A stretch of DNA of 64,000 bases, from contig JBBHKE010001544.1 in NCBI GenBank assembly GCA_037447655.1, forward strand, positions 1 to 64,000, written 5' to 3'. Position 1 is the stretch's first letter. The number at the start of each line of letters is the position of its first letter. Positions 41,032 through 53,600 of this stretch are shown here, in pieces. Source of the DNA: Zygnema cylindricum (Eukaryota; Streptophyta; Zygnematophyceae; Zygnematales; Zygnemataceae). The position numbers were made by a program, and so were the translations under genes. A model generated the notes under the pieces. It worked only from the letters and a program-made list of their open reading frames with translations. It was not told the DNA's origin and made no database searches.

Positions 41032-42862
41032 TTAGGGAATTGCTAATTGCACAGAAGATTTTTGTTGCGCGCATGTAGTTGTCAAAAATTGTACATTTGC
41101 AGTACAGTTTCGTACAAGCTACGTTCCTTTAATTTCAGATTTGATGGTCAATATGTCAAACAACTTTGACTGGCGAAATATTATAACGACGGTTAAAAAA
41201 CTGTCGAGCTTGCTAATGTCGACTGTCATGAAAAAAAAAATCACACGGCCGGCGCATGTTTATTGGAACAAAACTGCGACAACCACATATAAATAAAATG
41301 GCTGCGCGCAGGTAGTTCCTCACTTCACGTGAGCTCCACTGTGAAAGCACACACCGACAATGTGAATTAATGTGAAGTACTTTTTCAATGTAGGAATGGT
41401 GATTCGTAAATAGTGTGGTGGAATCAACGCTAAGTACGTTTTCAATGTTAGAATGTTCATTTGTATATAGTGTGGCTTCATTTGGTTGCGCGTGACAATG
41501 TGTCATTTTAATTTCATTGATATTTATACGCAGGTACGCTTTTGTATTTTGTACGAAGTTTATTTTGTTTCGTGCGAGTTTATGCATGTCGTACGTCATC
41601 CTTCAATTTGTGTCCAAGTCATAGTTCAAAAGTAGGTGAAAGTAGGCCCATACAATATGCCTATTGTATTTAAAACATACAATATGACCTTAAGACCCAT
41701 ATTGTATTCGGACCTATTCAGACCAATTAAAACATTCGGACCAATTAAAACATTCGGACCAAAAATTGGACCAATTATAACATTCGGACCAAAAAGTTTT
41801 ATTTACACTGTCAGATTCGGACGATCGGACGGTTGCCGATCAAAGTAGCGACTAAGAAGATCACATGAAAGCCCATAACACAACTTACGATAAAGGCGTC
41901 GACCAAAGGCCTACCATAAAAACGCCTACTTTTGAACTATGGTCGAAATGTTTTGCGCAGATAGGCGACAAATATCATAGTCTACCTTGAAAACATTTGT
42001 GACCGTCGATATACGACATAATGGCTGACCGCTGACCGTTGGCCGTTAACCGTGAAAGCCACATAAATAGGGTAGATTTCGAATGGGTACACAACTACAC
42101 ACACATGTGCTAGGCCCGCGCGCTTTCGAAACGTTTAAAGGAGACGGTAAAGGCTCGTCTGTTAAAACACGCCCGCCGAGTCATTTCATTGAAAGACGGA
42201 CCTCCGTTTCAATTCAGTACGTCAGCGAATCTAGAGATCCAACGGACTTTTGTGGAAGTTTCGACAGTACGGTAACTTAAAAAAGTGTGCAGGTGTGGCA
42301 ACCTATCAGGAACTTTTGCTGATTTACTCTGAACCCAGAACCTGTGGAAAGCTATTGGGCTAAGTATTACAGCCCTGATAGTGAAAACTGAAAACTATTC
42401 TCTTTACCTTGTGCGTAATGCTTTAGTTTCTGTTGTCATTGCTAGAATACAGTCCTCTTTGTTTTTCTGAAAACTTTGTTCATTCTTTTTCCGAAACGTT
42501 GTACCTTTTAAGCACACTCCTGAAGTGCTGTAATTGATTTGGAAGGTCGCCAAGTCGATACACAAAGGTCAGAGGCTGGCCATGAAGAATAAATTTATTT
42601 TTTGATTGGTTACGTATTTTTTAAAGAAGAAGTGTGAGATGATGCACTCGCATCTTAATTCTTGAACGTTCCATTTTGAATTTTGCAGTACATAACTTGT
42701 ATGTATTTTTCGGCAGGTGTTTGTGCGATTTAGGTTGGTGTCTTTGGAATTTGGACTCTCATGTAATCGAAGCTGTGTATGTTTGTCAATTTTGTAAACT
42801 TACAGAGACATAAAATAGGAGAAGAATACCTGTCTTCTTGCATTGCTTTATATTATATATGT
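41032..42862. other. Non-coding region with a short tandem array
   Basis: No domain is recognisable. ORFs at 41213-41599 (128 codons, minus) and 42083-42280 (65 codons, plus) have no support. At 41721-41795 the word CATTCGGACCAATTA repeats three to four times with variation. The right end abuts the truncated integrase of F. Confidence 0.5.
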
Positions 42863-44632
42863 TTACTTCCCCCCCGGTGAGGGCACTTTAGCCGGTCCCC
42901 AAATATCTGTGTGTACTAGATCTAGAATTTTTTCTCCCTTATAGGTGGTTGAATTAGGAAAAGGTAGTCTGTGTGCTTTACCTTGAGCACATCCACTACA
43001 ATCACTTATATCATCACTCTCACTGAACTGAATCCCTTCTACCACTCCCATCTTTTTCATCTCTCTTAACTTATCTAGATTCACATGCCTTAGCCTCTTA
43101 TGCTACATCATAATATCATGAACACCAGCATAATAAAGTTTCTTCGTTTCATTACTTAAAATCAGCCTAAACATCCCATGGCTACCTTTCTCAGCAATGA
43201 AATAGACATCCTCCTCAAAACTAGCAATAAAGACTCCTTCCCTAGTGCTAGTGAAAAAACCCTTATCATCTAATACAGATGTAGAGATAAGGTTTTTGTT
43301 CAGCTCCAGAATAAACAATACATCGGAGAATGTTAATATGGATGTCTTTCCTTCTACTAACACTTTCAGATCTACCGATCCTAAAAGAATAGTGGTGACT
43401 ATCCTCCCATCCCCGTACTCTATCTCTATGGTGGGAATCTTTCTTATCTTAGTGAACAGGTGCCTATCCTTACACATGTGCATGGAGGCACCTGAATCTA
43501 CAATCCAGCGTGCTTCACCTTTGAATCCACCGTAAGCACATTTCTGCCTTCGTGGAATTTCAACCTCAGTTTTCGCCTCCAACTCCTCATCCAAAAGGAG
43601 CTCCTCGTCCTCGTCTTCGGATTCCGCCTCATGTACATGTGTCACAAAGGCCTTTTTCTTTCCTCTCAGGGTCCACCTGTCTGCCCCTCCTTTAACCGCA
43701 GCTCGGTTAACTTAATGCACTCCGCCATATAGTGCATTGGTTTATTACAAAAGTGGCACAAACCCTCGGGAGCCGTTGGTTGGAACTCCTTGGTCTGATT
43801 TTTCAGCCCTCCCCCTCCATAATTTTTGTATGGTTTCCTAAAATAATTGTTTCTCCAATCGGTCCCATCTGCCAACGCTTTCCCACTCTTTCCTCCCTTT
43901 CGGATCTCCATGGTATTCTCCTGAACGAAAATCATCCCTGCCACTAAATTCCAAATCCTCCTTGAGTCCAGCAAGTCGTGCACACGGTTGACTATGTTTT
44001 CTAACTCATATGGTAACTTCATGAGCAAGCACTTAACGTTCATCTTTTCAGTTTCAACCTGTCCAACACTCTTTAGCTCCATGAAAAGTATTGCGAGTTT
44101 ATTACAAAAATCAAACATCTTCCCCCCGTTGTATTCATATGCGTCAATTTTCTGATAAGCTTAGTGTTTTTGTTGAATCATACCACTTTGATACATCTTT
44201 ATGAGAGCCACCCAAAAATCGGATGCCCTCTATACGTGCAAATGAGGAGATGCAAGCCTTTGAGTAAGATGGTGGAGGATGAAGTGTTTTGTCGCCATAT
44301 TGTTGTAGTCCCATGTATCGTTATCATTCTCCTCATTCCTCAAAATAGATGTCATGAATGCCGAACCTGTTACTATTGGTGTGATTGTCTCCTTCTTCTT
44401 TCCTTTGTCCACCACCTCCCCTTCATTTGTCTCTTCCGTTAGAGATGGAACTGCATCTCTGGTGAATATGTTTCCTGTAAACCCTAGAGTGATCCCAAGA
44501 CTAACTTGACGCCTCACCCATCCACTCACTATTCCGAAAAGCCATTTCTCACATAAAGCTCCTGTCATCATACTTTCTAGTATATAAAGCTAGTTCCATT
44601 GAATATGGGTTCCCTAGAGGGTGGGCCCATAA
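42863..44632 (-). pseudogene. Copia element F: Gag, protease and start of integrase
   Basis: From the right, the primer-binding site GGTTATGGGCCCACC (44618-44632) is followed by Gag in 44571-44230 (GALCEKWLFGIVSGWVRR, HFILHHLTQRLASPHLHV) and 44118-43666 (NKLAILFMELKSVG, YELENIVNRVHDLLDS and the zinc knuckle CHFCNKPMHYMAEC). After a frame change comes 43645-43103 with the protease WIVDSGASMHM (active-site DSGA), and 43084-42863 with DCSGCAQGKAH and HTDIWGPAKVPSPGG. It stops abruptly at 42863 in the integrase. It is very similar to C. The 5' LTR lies on the right and contains the nested insertions. Confidence 0.9.
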
Positions 44633-45625
44633 CCGACAACTCTGAGAGATCTATGGGTCCTTAGAGTAGGTAGGTCACACGAAGCCTCTAAGATTACCCT
44701 GAACCCTTTTGTAATTCAGCAAGAATAACTGTCACCCCGACAAACAAAAACTGTGACCACCTTGTTCCCTGCGAAGGCAAGACTCTCTTGAGTCAATAGC
44801 AAAAATAAACTCTAAATTTCTCCCCTGAGCAGTAATTTATGGCTGGTCAAAGATGACCATTATAGTTACCATCTCTCTTATACAGAGGTACCTAAATATC
44901 AATAAGTCTTGGTCTACCTACTCAATAATACCTACTACTAAACCCTTGTCCAATAGGAACACTATATAGTACAAGAAGGTACAATGGGCGATGTATGTAT
45001 TGTACGTCCATTGTATGACATAGTCTACAAGGTAACACCTCTCAAATCAGAAGCCATGGTTCCTCCTCCCATCTTCTCCTATGTCAAATAATGCGGTGCC
45101 AAGTGGCACTGCCTAACGCTATCTCCGAATGCTGCCAAAAGCTCACTTCAGCTGGCGGCTACAATAAGGCCGTCCGATCAAAACATATTTTACACGGTTT
45201 AGACTCTCGTATGTGCATGAATTGTTCCTCTTCATTAGTTTGGTGTTAATTAGCCGTTGGGTTGATGTTTATATATATTTGAAATCCGCCATGTGTATGT
45301 TTCCATGAATTTTTAGAGGATAATGCTAACGACTGCATAGTAAACCACGGCCCAAGGTTCCAATATGGATTTAGGCAACATTTTGATAAAATATCCTCTA
45401 CTTCAAAATCTGTCACTTTCTAAATATGGCGGCAGCCATGTCGTGCCTTCACACTCTCTCTTTAAAGTATAACTAAAAAAGAGACGTGAACTATTAATTA
45501 CCTCTTTTCAACAACAACTGTCTGTCTCTCTTTGGACATCACAGGCAGCAATGGCTCTAGCTCCCTCTTCAACCTTTAGTGAGTGCGACAAGTGTGGGAG
45601 CTGAAAATATGAGTTAGAGGCATAC
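44633..45625 (-). repeat. Copia element F 5' LTR, first part
   Basis: It begins after the primer-binding site with GACAACTCTGAGAG (terminal TG lost) and runs through GAGCAGTAATTTATGGC (R region), GTACAATGGGCG, GGCCGTCCGATC and GCAATGGCTCTAGC to GAGGCATAC. There solo LTR E begins. The remaining about 70 bp of this LTR lie at 59772-59843. The tRNA-like block (near 45325-45395) is degenerate. Confidence 0.8.
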
Positions 45626-45695
45626 TGAAATTCTATGGGCTCTATTGCCATATAGAAATCACAGATCCAAAGAAGCTTATCTAGACAGTGCGGAC
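45626..45695 (-). repeat. Solo LTR E, first fragment
   Basis: TGAAATTCTATGGGCTC to CTAGACAGTGCGGAC matches the U5 end of M's LTR (13954-14030, 17116-17190). It is cut by D. The flanks of E (CATAC at 45621-45625 and CAAAC at 59772-59776) are a target duplication with one change. No internal region exists. Confidence 0.8.
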
Positions 45696-46730
45696 TGCAA
45701 TTCTGTGTCCTCCATTGGACTTCAAAATTCAGGAAGCCTCTAGATAGTTATTAACTAACCCACTTTCAATGGCAACCATTGTTACCGAATCAGACAAACA
45801 CACAATCGGCAACACCCCTGTGCAGTTTGGACTCATTTGAGTCTGTAGGAAAACAATCTTTGAAAACTCCCAACCAGGCGATAAGTTATGAGGCAGTAAA
45901 AATGCCAATTTGTACTAACTCTCAAAGAGAGAGGTGAGTGCCTACCAAAATTTACTAAGTCCTGATTCCCTCTAATAACTCCTATCTACTGAATACGGAC
46001 CAATCAGAATGCTATACCATACCAAAAAGTACTACTGCCGATGTACCTTTTGTACAGCCTATGTACGACAAAGCTTTTAAGCGGACGCGTGTCCACTTTT
46101 CACTCGTCCGTACGTTCTTCAGAATTCGTGCGACCAAATGTTGTCTCTCCACGTGGCGCCAGTTCATGCCACGTCACTAAATGCCAAAGTGACCATTTTG
46201 GGATCCAGGCGATGATGTGCGCCGTTGGATATGAACCAAAATGCAATCTCAACCGTCATAAATTATTGTGTAATATTCGTTTCGCTGTCAAACAAAATGC
46301 GTGGTATCCGTTTCGAAATAATATCGTACTTCATACTTTACAAAACTCTATCTATGCATGCCGTATAGAGTTTCAGTTAAATAAATTTTTTCACTCTTAA
46401 ATAAATATATATATCTATCATACCCTATAGCATTTAGCATTGGTCTTAGTCTTATAGGATAAAGCTGACCACTATCAGAAGACTTGACAAACGGCAGGTA
46501 CCGGGATCTAATCCTGGGTCCGTCAGGATTCTTTTTAGTAACCAACTAAAAGTAACTGCATGTTGAACTAAGGCACCCATAGTTCAACCACCCTCTCTAT
46601 CCTTCAGTGAATACAACAAGTATGGGAGCTAGAGAGAGGTGGTGGAGGCAGGTTGTCCGTCCTTTTCTTTTCCTTTTATACTAACATATTTTAACCTAGA
46701 AAATACTCTAAAAATCTATTAATTTCAAAA
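45696..46730 (-). repeat. 3' LTR of copia element D
   Basis: The plus-strand edges are TGCAATTCTGTGTCC and TTTCAAAA (the partner has TTTCAACA). It pairs with 57530-58558 at roughly 90% by eye. The flanks CGGAC (left) and CCGAC (right of the partner LTR) are a 5-bp target duplication with one change. The target matches uninterrupted M-type LTR sequence (AGTGCCGACTCCAAG). Confidence 0.88.
46433..46530 (+). other. tRNA-like block in the D left LTR (antisense to D)
   Basis: A-box side GGTCTTAGTCTTATAGGATAAAG, B-box GGATCTAATCC, outer stem TGACAAAC/GTCCGTCA with two mismatches. The partner LTR has the intact TGACGGAC. The two G-to-A changes probably arose after insertion. Confidence 0.55.
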
Positions 46731-48879
46731 CTCCTTTTATTTTCTAGTCTAATTTTACCTTCAGCTATAGTCCACATTTTTCTCTACAATATTTCAATTT
46801 AGGAGAGGGCACTGGTTTTGTCATCATATTAGCCACCATTTCCTCATCAGATCTATATACAAGATTCACAATCTTATTCTAAACTTTTTCCCTCACAAAA
46901 CTCAATCTTATGTTCATATGCTTAGCTTTCAAATGATGTTTTGGATTAGCTGCAATTGGAATGGCAGCTTGATTATCACAAAACACTTCATGCACTCCCT
47001 CCTTCATATACCCCAGTTCTTGCAACAAGGACTTTACCCACATCAATTCTTTCATAGGAAAACAAGAGGCCATGTACTCAACCTCCATAGTAGACTAAGC
47101 CACCACCTTTTGTTGCTTACTGCTCCAACAGTAAGCACTTTCCCCCACATACAACACATACCTAGAAGTGCATCTTCTCATAGGTGCGTCCCCATAATTG
47201 GCATCACTCCAAGTTGTGTTGTCAATGTGCTCCCCTCCCAAATGCAACCATAACTCTCTGGTTCCCACTAGATATCTCATGACTCTCTTGGCTGCCTCCC
47301 AGTCTCGCTTCTTATGATCATTAAGACTCCTACTGAGTACTCCAACTGTTGCTGATATGTGTGGCCTTGTACAGCTCATAAAATAGACCAAACTTCCTAC
47401 AACGTGTCTATATGGGATAGACTTCATAAATTCTCTCTCCTCTGGACTCATCTGATCGTCTAAGATCATCACTCCTACACTCCCATCACTTACTTTTTTC
47501 AAGTCCATGGGAGTGGTACAACTGTTAGCCTTTTCCATTTGGAATCTCTCAAGCATATTCCCTATTGCTTCTTTCTGCGTAAGTCAGATAATCTTTTTCC
47601 CCCTATCTCTCTCCATTTGGATCCCCAAAATTTATCTTGCCTCACCTAAGTCCTTCATATCAAATCTTTTTCTAAGATCTTTCTTTATCTTATTAATCTT
47701 TTCCAAAGATTTACTCAACACAAGCAGGTCATCCACATAAATTGCAATAAAAAATGACACCATTCTCATCTTCAAACATATAGATAGAATGGTCAGAGCT
47801 GATCCGGATATATCCTAGACCACTAAGAAACTCATCTAGTTTCTTATTCCATTGTCCGGGAGCCTGCTTAAGTCCATATAAGGACTTTATGAGCCTGCAA
47901 ACTTTGCTCTCTTCCCCATTCTCCACGAATCCCTTTGGTTGCCGCATGAAGATTTCTTCCTCTAACTCACTATTGAGAAATGCGGTCTTAATATCCATCT
48001 GATGAATTTCCATGTCTTACGCTGCTGCTAGACTGAGGAGAATCCTTAGTGATGGGAACCGAACAACTAAAGTAAACATCTCCTTATAGTCAATCACCTC
48101 TTTTTGGGTGAACCCCTTTGCTACCAAATGAGCCTTATATCTCCCAATAGTATTATCTGATTCAGTTTTAGCTTAAACACCTATTTACAACTAATCAGTT
48201 TTCTGTAAAGAGGATAGTCCGCTAGTTCCCAAGTATATGCTTCCATGATAGAGGACATCTCATCATTTATGGCTCTAATCCATCTGTCTTTCTTCATACT
48301 GTTTACTGCCTTCGAGTATGACTGAGGCTCATCTGGGTGAGATAGCTTAGTTACCTTATGAGCTGCATGTTTTTCCTAGATTCTTTTGTTGCTCCTTTCC
48401 CCCCTCTCAAACACCCTGAAGTTGGGATAGAGGGAAGTCTTGGATTTCTCCTTAATGTCTCATCGGCTCCCATATCCATGGAAGCCGGTTCCCGTCCCTC
48501 CTCATCTGTCTCCTCGATGTCCAAAGGAATATCTGACGTTTCCGGTGAATTGCTTATGTCTTGGATCTCAGCTGAATCTGCAATCCCTGCTTCACTCATG
48601 TCCCTATCGGGAAGGATGGAGTCCTCCTCATTTTCAGACTCAAACCTGATTCTTATCTTTTTGGTATATTTAAAAGGGTCAAATGATTTCCCTTCATCCA
48701 TGACAACTAGGTGTTTAACCAGAATGATATCTCTCTTTGCTAAGTCATAAACTCTATATCCCTTGACATCTTGATCATATCCTACAAAGTATCCAGGTTT
48801 TCCTTTAGCATCTAGTTTCCAGTTTTTCTTATCCGTGTCAAGATTGTAAACTTGGCTACCGAATACTTTAAGGTGAGAG
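46731..48879 (-). pseudogene. Copia element D: IN-RT linker, RT, RNase H
   Basis: The minus strand runs from GKPGYFVGYDQDVKGYRVYDL near 48810 through DEGKSFDPFKYTKKIRIRFESENEED (48701-48351). RT follows with HQMDIKTAFLNSELEEEIF, SLYGLKQAPGQWNKKLDEF (48013-47729) and YVDDLLVLSK near 47740. Then come the RT connection and RNase H, with SIPYRHVVGSLVYFMSCTRP, ITWSDANYGDAPMRRCTS and CWSSKQQKVVA (47556-47095) and EVEYMASCFPMKELMWVKSLLQELG and DNQAAIPIAANPKHHLKAKHMNIRL (47088-46879). Several frameshifts and stops are present. It continues the D sequence that is interrupted at 48880 by C and resumes at 55334. Confidence 0.9.
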
Positions 48880-49928
48880 TGTAGAAACTTATGGTTTTAT
48901 TAGTATTTTCTAGGTCTGAAAAGAAATATAGAAGTCGAGGCAGTCTATCTCTAACTTCTCTCTCCAACTCTCAAACTTGTCGCAGTCACTGAGAAATTGG
49001 AGAGGAAGCTAGAGCCATGGCTACCTTGGCTATCCTGAGGTTTACGGGAATTTTATATTAGGGTTTATATATTTAATTAAAATGAATGTGCCGGCGGCAG
49101 GATTTGATCCTTGTACCTGCCGGCCGCCAGACACAATGTAGCCGGTAGCCTTAGCCGTTTCATCTAGCGGTAGTGTTACCTAGCATATAGTTTGATAATT
49201 ATTTAAATATGTATACGTGCGATAAACCATTTAACTAGAATTAATTACGGGATACATAGATCCAGTAATATGTAATGTACGACTTACAGTACAGACACAA
49301 ATCAGTACCGCGCATTTGTTTCGTAAATGAAACAAATACCGCGCATGTATTTATTACGGCTACGATTAAAGCCGAATTTAATCGGACGGCCGGGATTAGC
49401 GCCGAGATCGCGGAGGAAGATTTTGGCGGTTTGTGGCCATCGCCACATCGGATGACGCGTGGCAAAATTCCGTTGGATTGTGGAAACTCCGGAGATTATG
49501 GCACCTAATCCGGATTTGACATGTGTCGACATTTTGGCCATGTCGTACAATGTCCGTACATAAAGTACACCGGCAGCTGTACTTTTGCGTACGGAACTCA
49601 ATTCTGATTGGTTCCGTACATCAGTAGATAGAGTCTGTGAGAGAGATAGGACTTAGAAAAATTAGAAGATAGGACCCTCTCTCCCAGAGAGCTTCTGTAC
49701 AAAAGGTCAACTTTGACCCTCCATAACTTACTGCTCAGGGGAGCAAATTCAGAGATTCTTTTTGCTATCGACTCAGGGGAGTCTTGTCTTCACAGGGGTG
49801 AAGTTGGTCAGAGTTTTTGTCTGCCAAGGTGGCAGTTATTTTTGCTTAAACACAAAGGGGTCAGGATTATCCTAGAGGCTTCTTGGAAGCTGTCCACTCT
49901 GAGGACTTATGGAGTTCTCAGAGTTTCA
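48880..49928 (+). repeat. 5' LTR of copia element C
   Basis: TGTAGAAACT to GAGTTTCA, 1049 bp, the same length as the 3' LTR, with about six differences by eye. The 5 bases before it (GAGAG, 48875-48879) are repeated after the 3' LTR (55329-55333). It holds the tRNA-like block, GTCGTACAATGTCCGTAC, the CTCTCCCAGAGAGC hairpin, TACAAAAG in the TATA position (near 49699) and GGGAGCAAATTC (near 49739). Confidence 0.96.
49083..49185 (-). other. tRNA-like block in the C LTRs (antisense)
   Basis: On the minus strand CTAGATGAAACGGCTAAGGC is the A-box side and GGATCAAATCC the B-box. The outer stem is GGCGGC/GCCGCC, different letters from M, D and O but paired. An identical copy lies at 54483-54585 in the 3' LTR. 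Confidence 0.6.
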
Positions 49929-50691
49929 GGTTATGGGCCCACCCTCTAGGGTGCCAATATTTAATGGAACTGGCTTCATATACTGGGAAAGTATGATGAT
50001 AGGAGCTCTATGCGAAAAAAGGTTTTGGGGGATAGTGAGTGGACGATTGGGGCGTCCATCAAGTCTTGGAATTCCTCCAGGGTTTAAAGGAAGCAGATTC
50101 ACCAGGAAAGAGGATTCACCTTCAACGGAGGAAACAAAGGAAGGAGAGGTGGTGGACAAAGGAAAGGAGAAAGAGGCGACCACACCAATAGCAACTGGTT
50201 TAGCATTCATGTCACCTATTCCGAGGAACGAGGAGAATGATACTGAAACCTGGGACTTCAACAATATGGCGGCAAAGCACTTCATCCTACGCCATCTCAC
50301 TCAAGGACTTGCATGTCCTCATTTGCAGGTAGAGAGGGCATCCGATCTTTGGATGGCTCTCATAGAGATGTACCGAAGTGGTACGATTCAGCAACAACAG
50401 TTGGCTGATCAGAAAGTTAAGGAGTATGTATACAAAGGGGGAAATATGTTGGATTTTTGCAATGAGCTTGCTACACTCTTCATGGAGCTAGAGAGTGCGG
50501 GTAAAGTTTTTAGTGAAAAAGAAAAATTTAACTGTTTACAAATGAAGTTACCTGATGAGTTCGAGAACATAGTCAACCGTGTGCAGGACTTGCCGGACTC
50601 AAGGTGGATATGGAACTCAGTGGTAGGGATGATTCTCATTCGAGAGAATACGATTGAGATCCGAAGGGGAGGAAAGAGTGGCCAAGCCTAA
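49909..50691 (+). CDS. Element C Gag
   Basis: A 260-codon frame starting at an ATG in the LTR U5. It reads MEFSEFQVMGPPSRVPIFNG across the LTR/primer-site boundary, then IYWESMMIGALCEKRFWGIVSGR, a charged linker, WDFNNMAAKHFILRHLTQGLACPHLQ, DLWMALIEMYRSG, DFCNELATLFMELES and LPDEFENIVNRVQDLPDSRW. This is the copia UBN2-type Gag body. It ends at a TAA (50689-50691) where relatives L and F read on (ALVAG, ALADG). The zinc knuckle is in the next frame, at the start of the pol frame. An alternative start is the ATG inside the primer site (49933). Gag would form the particle. Without the knuckle it may be defective. Confidence 0.85.
   Translation: MEFSEFQVMGPPSRVPIFNGTGFIYWESMMIGALCEKRFWGIVSGRLGRPSSLGIPPGFKGSRFTRKEDSPSTEETKEGEVVDKGKEKEATTPIATGLAFMSPIPRNEENDTETWDFNNMAAKHFILRHLTQGLACPHLQVERASDLWMALIEMYRSGTIQQQQLADQKVKEYVYKGGNMLDFCNELATLFMELESAGKVFSEKEKFNCLQMKLPDEFENIVNRVQDLPDSRWIWNSVVGMILIRENTIEIRRGGKSGQA
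49929..49943 (+). other. Primer-binding site of C
   Basis: GGTTATGGGCCCACC, complementary to the initiator tRNA-Met anticodon arm, starts right after the LTR CA. It is translated in frame as VMGPP within Gag. Confidence 0.9.
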
Positions 50692-53600
50692 CCAACAGCG
50701 ACTGATTGGAGGAACAAGGATTCCGGAAACCAGTCAGAAACTATGGGGGTAGGGAGCGGGAAAAACAGGTTGGCGAGTTCGAACCAAGGGCTCCCAAAGG
50801 TTTATGTCATTTTTGTAAGAAACCTGGGCACTATATGGCAGAGTGCACCAAGCTAACCGAGCTTCGGTTAAAGGAGGGGCAGACCGGTGGTACCCCGAGA
50901 GGAAAGAAAAAGGCCCTTGTCACACAGGTACTTGAGGCGGAATCCGAGGACGAGGACGATGAGCTCCTTTTGGATGAGGAGTTGGAGGCGAAAACTGAGG
51001 TTGAAATTCCACGAAGGCAGAAATGTGCTTACGGTGGATTGAAAGGTGAAGCAGGCTGGATTATAGATTCAGGTGCCTCAATGCACATGTGTAAGGATAG
51101 ACACCTGTTCACTAAGATAAGAAAGATTCCCACCGTAGAGATAGAGTACGGGGATGGGAGGATAGTCACCACTACTCTTGTAGGATCGGTAGATCTGAAA
51201 GTGTTAGTTGAAGGAAAGACATCCATATTAACATTCTCCGATGTATTGTTTATTCCGGAGCTGAACAAAAACCTTATCTCTACATCAGTATTAGATGATA
51301 AGGGTTTTTTCACTAGCACTAGGGAAGGAGTCTTTACTGCTAGTTTTGAGGAGGATGTCTATTTCATTGCTGAGAAAGGTAGCCATGGGATGTTTAGGCT
51401 GATCTTAAGTAATGAAACGAAGAAACTTTATTATGCTGGTGTTCATGATATTATGATGTGGCATAAGAGGCTTGGGCATGTGAATCTAGATAAGTTAAGA
51501 GAGATGAAAAAGATGGGAGTGGTGGAAGGGATTCAGTTCAGTGAGAGTGATGATATAAGTGATTGTAGTGGGTGTGCTCAAGGTAAAGCACACAGATTAC
51601 CCTTTCCAAAAACAGCCACCTACAAGGGAGAAAAACTTCTAGATCTAGTACACACAGATATTTGGGGACCGGCTAGAGTGCCCTCACCGGGGGGGAAGAG
51701 ATTTATGATGACTATAACTGATGATTGGTCTCGGTATTCCCGAGTATATTTTTTGAAAAACAAGTCAGAAGCTGAGGACTGTTTTAGACAATATAAAGCA
51801 TGGAGCGAAAAACTCCATGAAACTCCAATCAAGAGAGTAAGGAGTGACAATGGTGGAGAGTATACTTCTAACCAGTTTGAGGATTTTTTGAGGGAAGATG
51901 GGGTTCAACACCAAAAGACAGTGCCAGAAAATCCTGAACAGAATGGGGTAGCTGAAAGGTTAAATAGAACACTAAGTGATAGTGCTAGAAGTATGTTGTC
52001 GGATAAGAAAATAGGAAAAAGGTTTTGGGCAGAAGCAATGAACTGTGCTAATTACCTCAAAAATAGAGTTCTTACTTCAGCTATAAAAGATCAAACACCT
52101 TATGAGAGATGGACAGGCCGGAAACCAGACTTATCTCATTTAAAGGTTTTCGGCAGTCAAGTATTCAGTCTAGATACTGATCGGTCCAATTGGAAGCTAG
52201 ATCCTAAAGGAAAACCGGGATACTTATTAGGATATGATGAGGATGTTAAAGGATATAGAGTTTATGATCTAAAAAGAGAAGATATAATCTTAGTAAAGCA
52301 TCTAGTAGTTATGGATGAAGGAAAGTCTGTGGATCCCTTCAAATATACAAAGTCAGTAAAAATCAGATTTGAGTCAGAAAATTCTGATGACTTTGAGCTT
52401 CCTAACTATCCAGGTTTTAGAGACGATGACATTCTTGCAGGAACAAATCAGACCGAAAAGGACTCGGCTGTGGAAACTCCAGTGACAACTCTACTCGAAG
52501 CGGAAGACGTGGTGGAAATTGATTCGGAATCAAGGGATAGGGGAGAAGCCGAGTTTGTTCGAAAGAATCCACGAGAACCATCTATTCCAGCCTCAGATTT
52601 TGAGGGAGGGAGGAGAAGTAGCAAAAGACTGCAAGAAAAACAGGTTAATAACAAGGTAACTAAACTATCTCATCAAGATGAACCTCAAACTTATCGAGAG
52701 GCGATGACTTGTCCAGAAAGAAACCGGTGGAAGACAGCCATCAATGAGGAGATGGCTTCAATCATGGCAGCCGATACTTGGGAGCTGGTGGACTGTCCAC
52801 CTAACCGAAAACCAATCGGTTGTAAGTGGGTTTTCAAACTGAAACTGAACCCAGATAACACAATCGAGCGCTACAAGGCCAGATTAGTGGCAAAGGGATT
52901 TACACAAAAGGAAGGAATTGACTACGAGGAAACCTTTGCCCCGGTGGTCAGATTTCCCTCCGTCCGCATACTTCTCAGTTTAGCAGCGGCGGAAGACATG
53001 GAAGTGCACCAGATGGACATCAAAACAGCCTTTTTGCATGGAGAATTAGAAGAGGAGATCTTCATGCGACAACCCGAAGGGTTTGTGGAAGAAGGAGAGG
53101 AGAGTAAGGTATGCCGGCTGATTAAATCTCTTTATGGTTTGAAACAGGCGCCCCGACAGTGGAATAAGAAGCTTGATGAGTTTCTTACCGGTCTAGGATA
53201 TATTCGGATCAGCTCAGATCACTCAATCTATGTTTTCGAAGATGAGGAAGGTTTTATATTTATTGCAATTTATGTTGATGATTTGCTTGTTTTAAGTAAA
53301 TCAATGGAAAAAATTAATAAACTGAAAACCGATCTTAAGGGGAGATTTCAAATGAAGGATATGGGGGAAGCAAAATATATTTTGGGAATTCAAGTAGAGA
53401 GAGACCGAAAAAGAAAAATTATAAGATTGACTCTAAAGGAAGCAATAGGAAACATGCTTGAAAAATTTCAAATGGATAAAGCTAATAGTTGCACAACTCC
53501 AATGGAATTGAAGAAGGGAAGTGAGGGGAGTGAGGAAGAAGGAGTCATAGTCTTAGACGAGGAATTATCTCCTAAAGAACAGAAGTTCATGCAGACTATT

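Noticed and set aside
41213-41599. 128-codon minus-strand ORF as a gene
   Set aside because: No domain, odd composition, no similar frame elsewhere and no supporting context.
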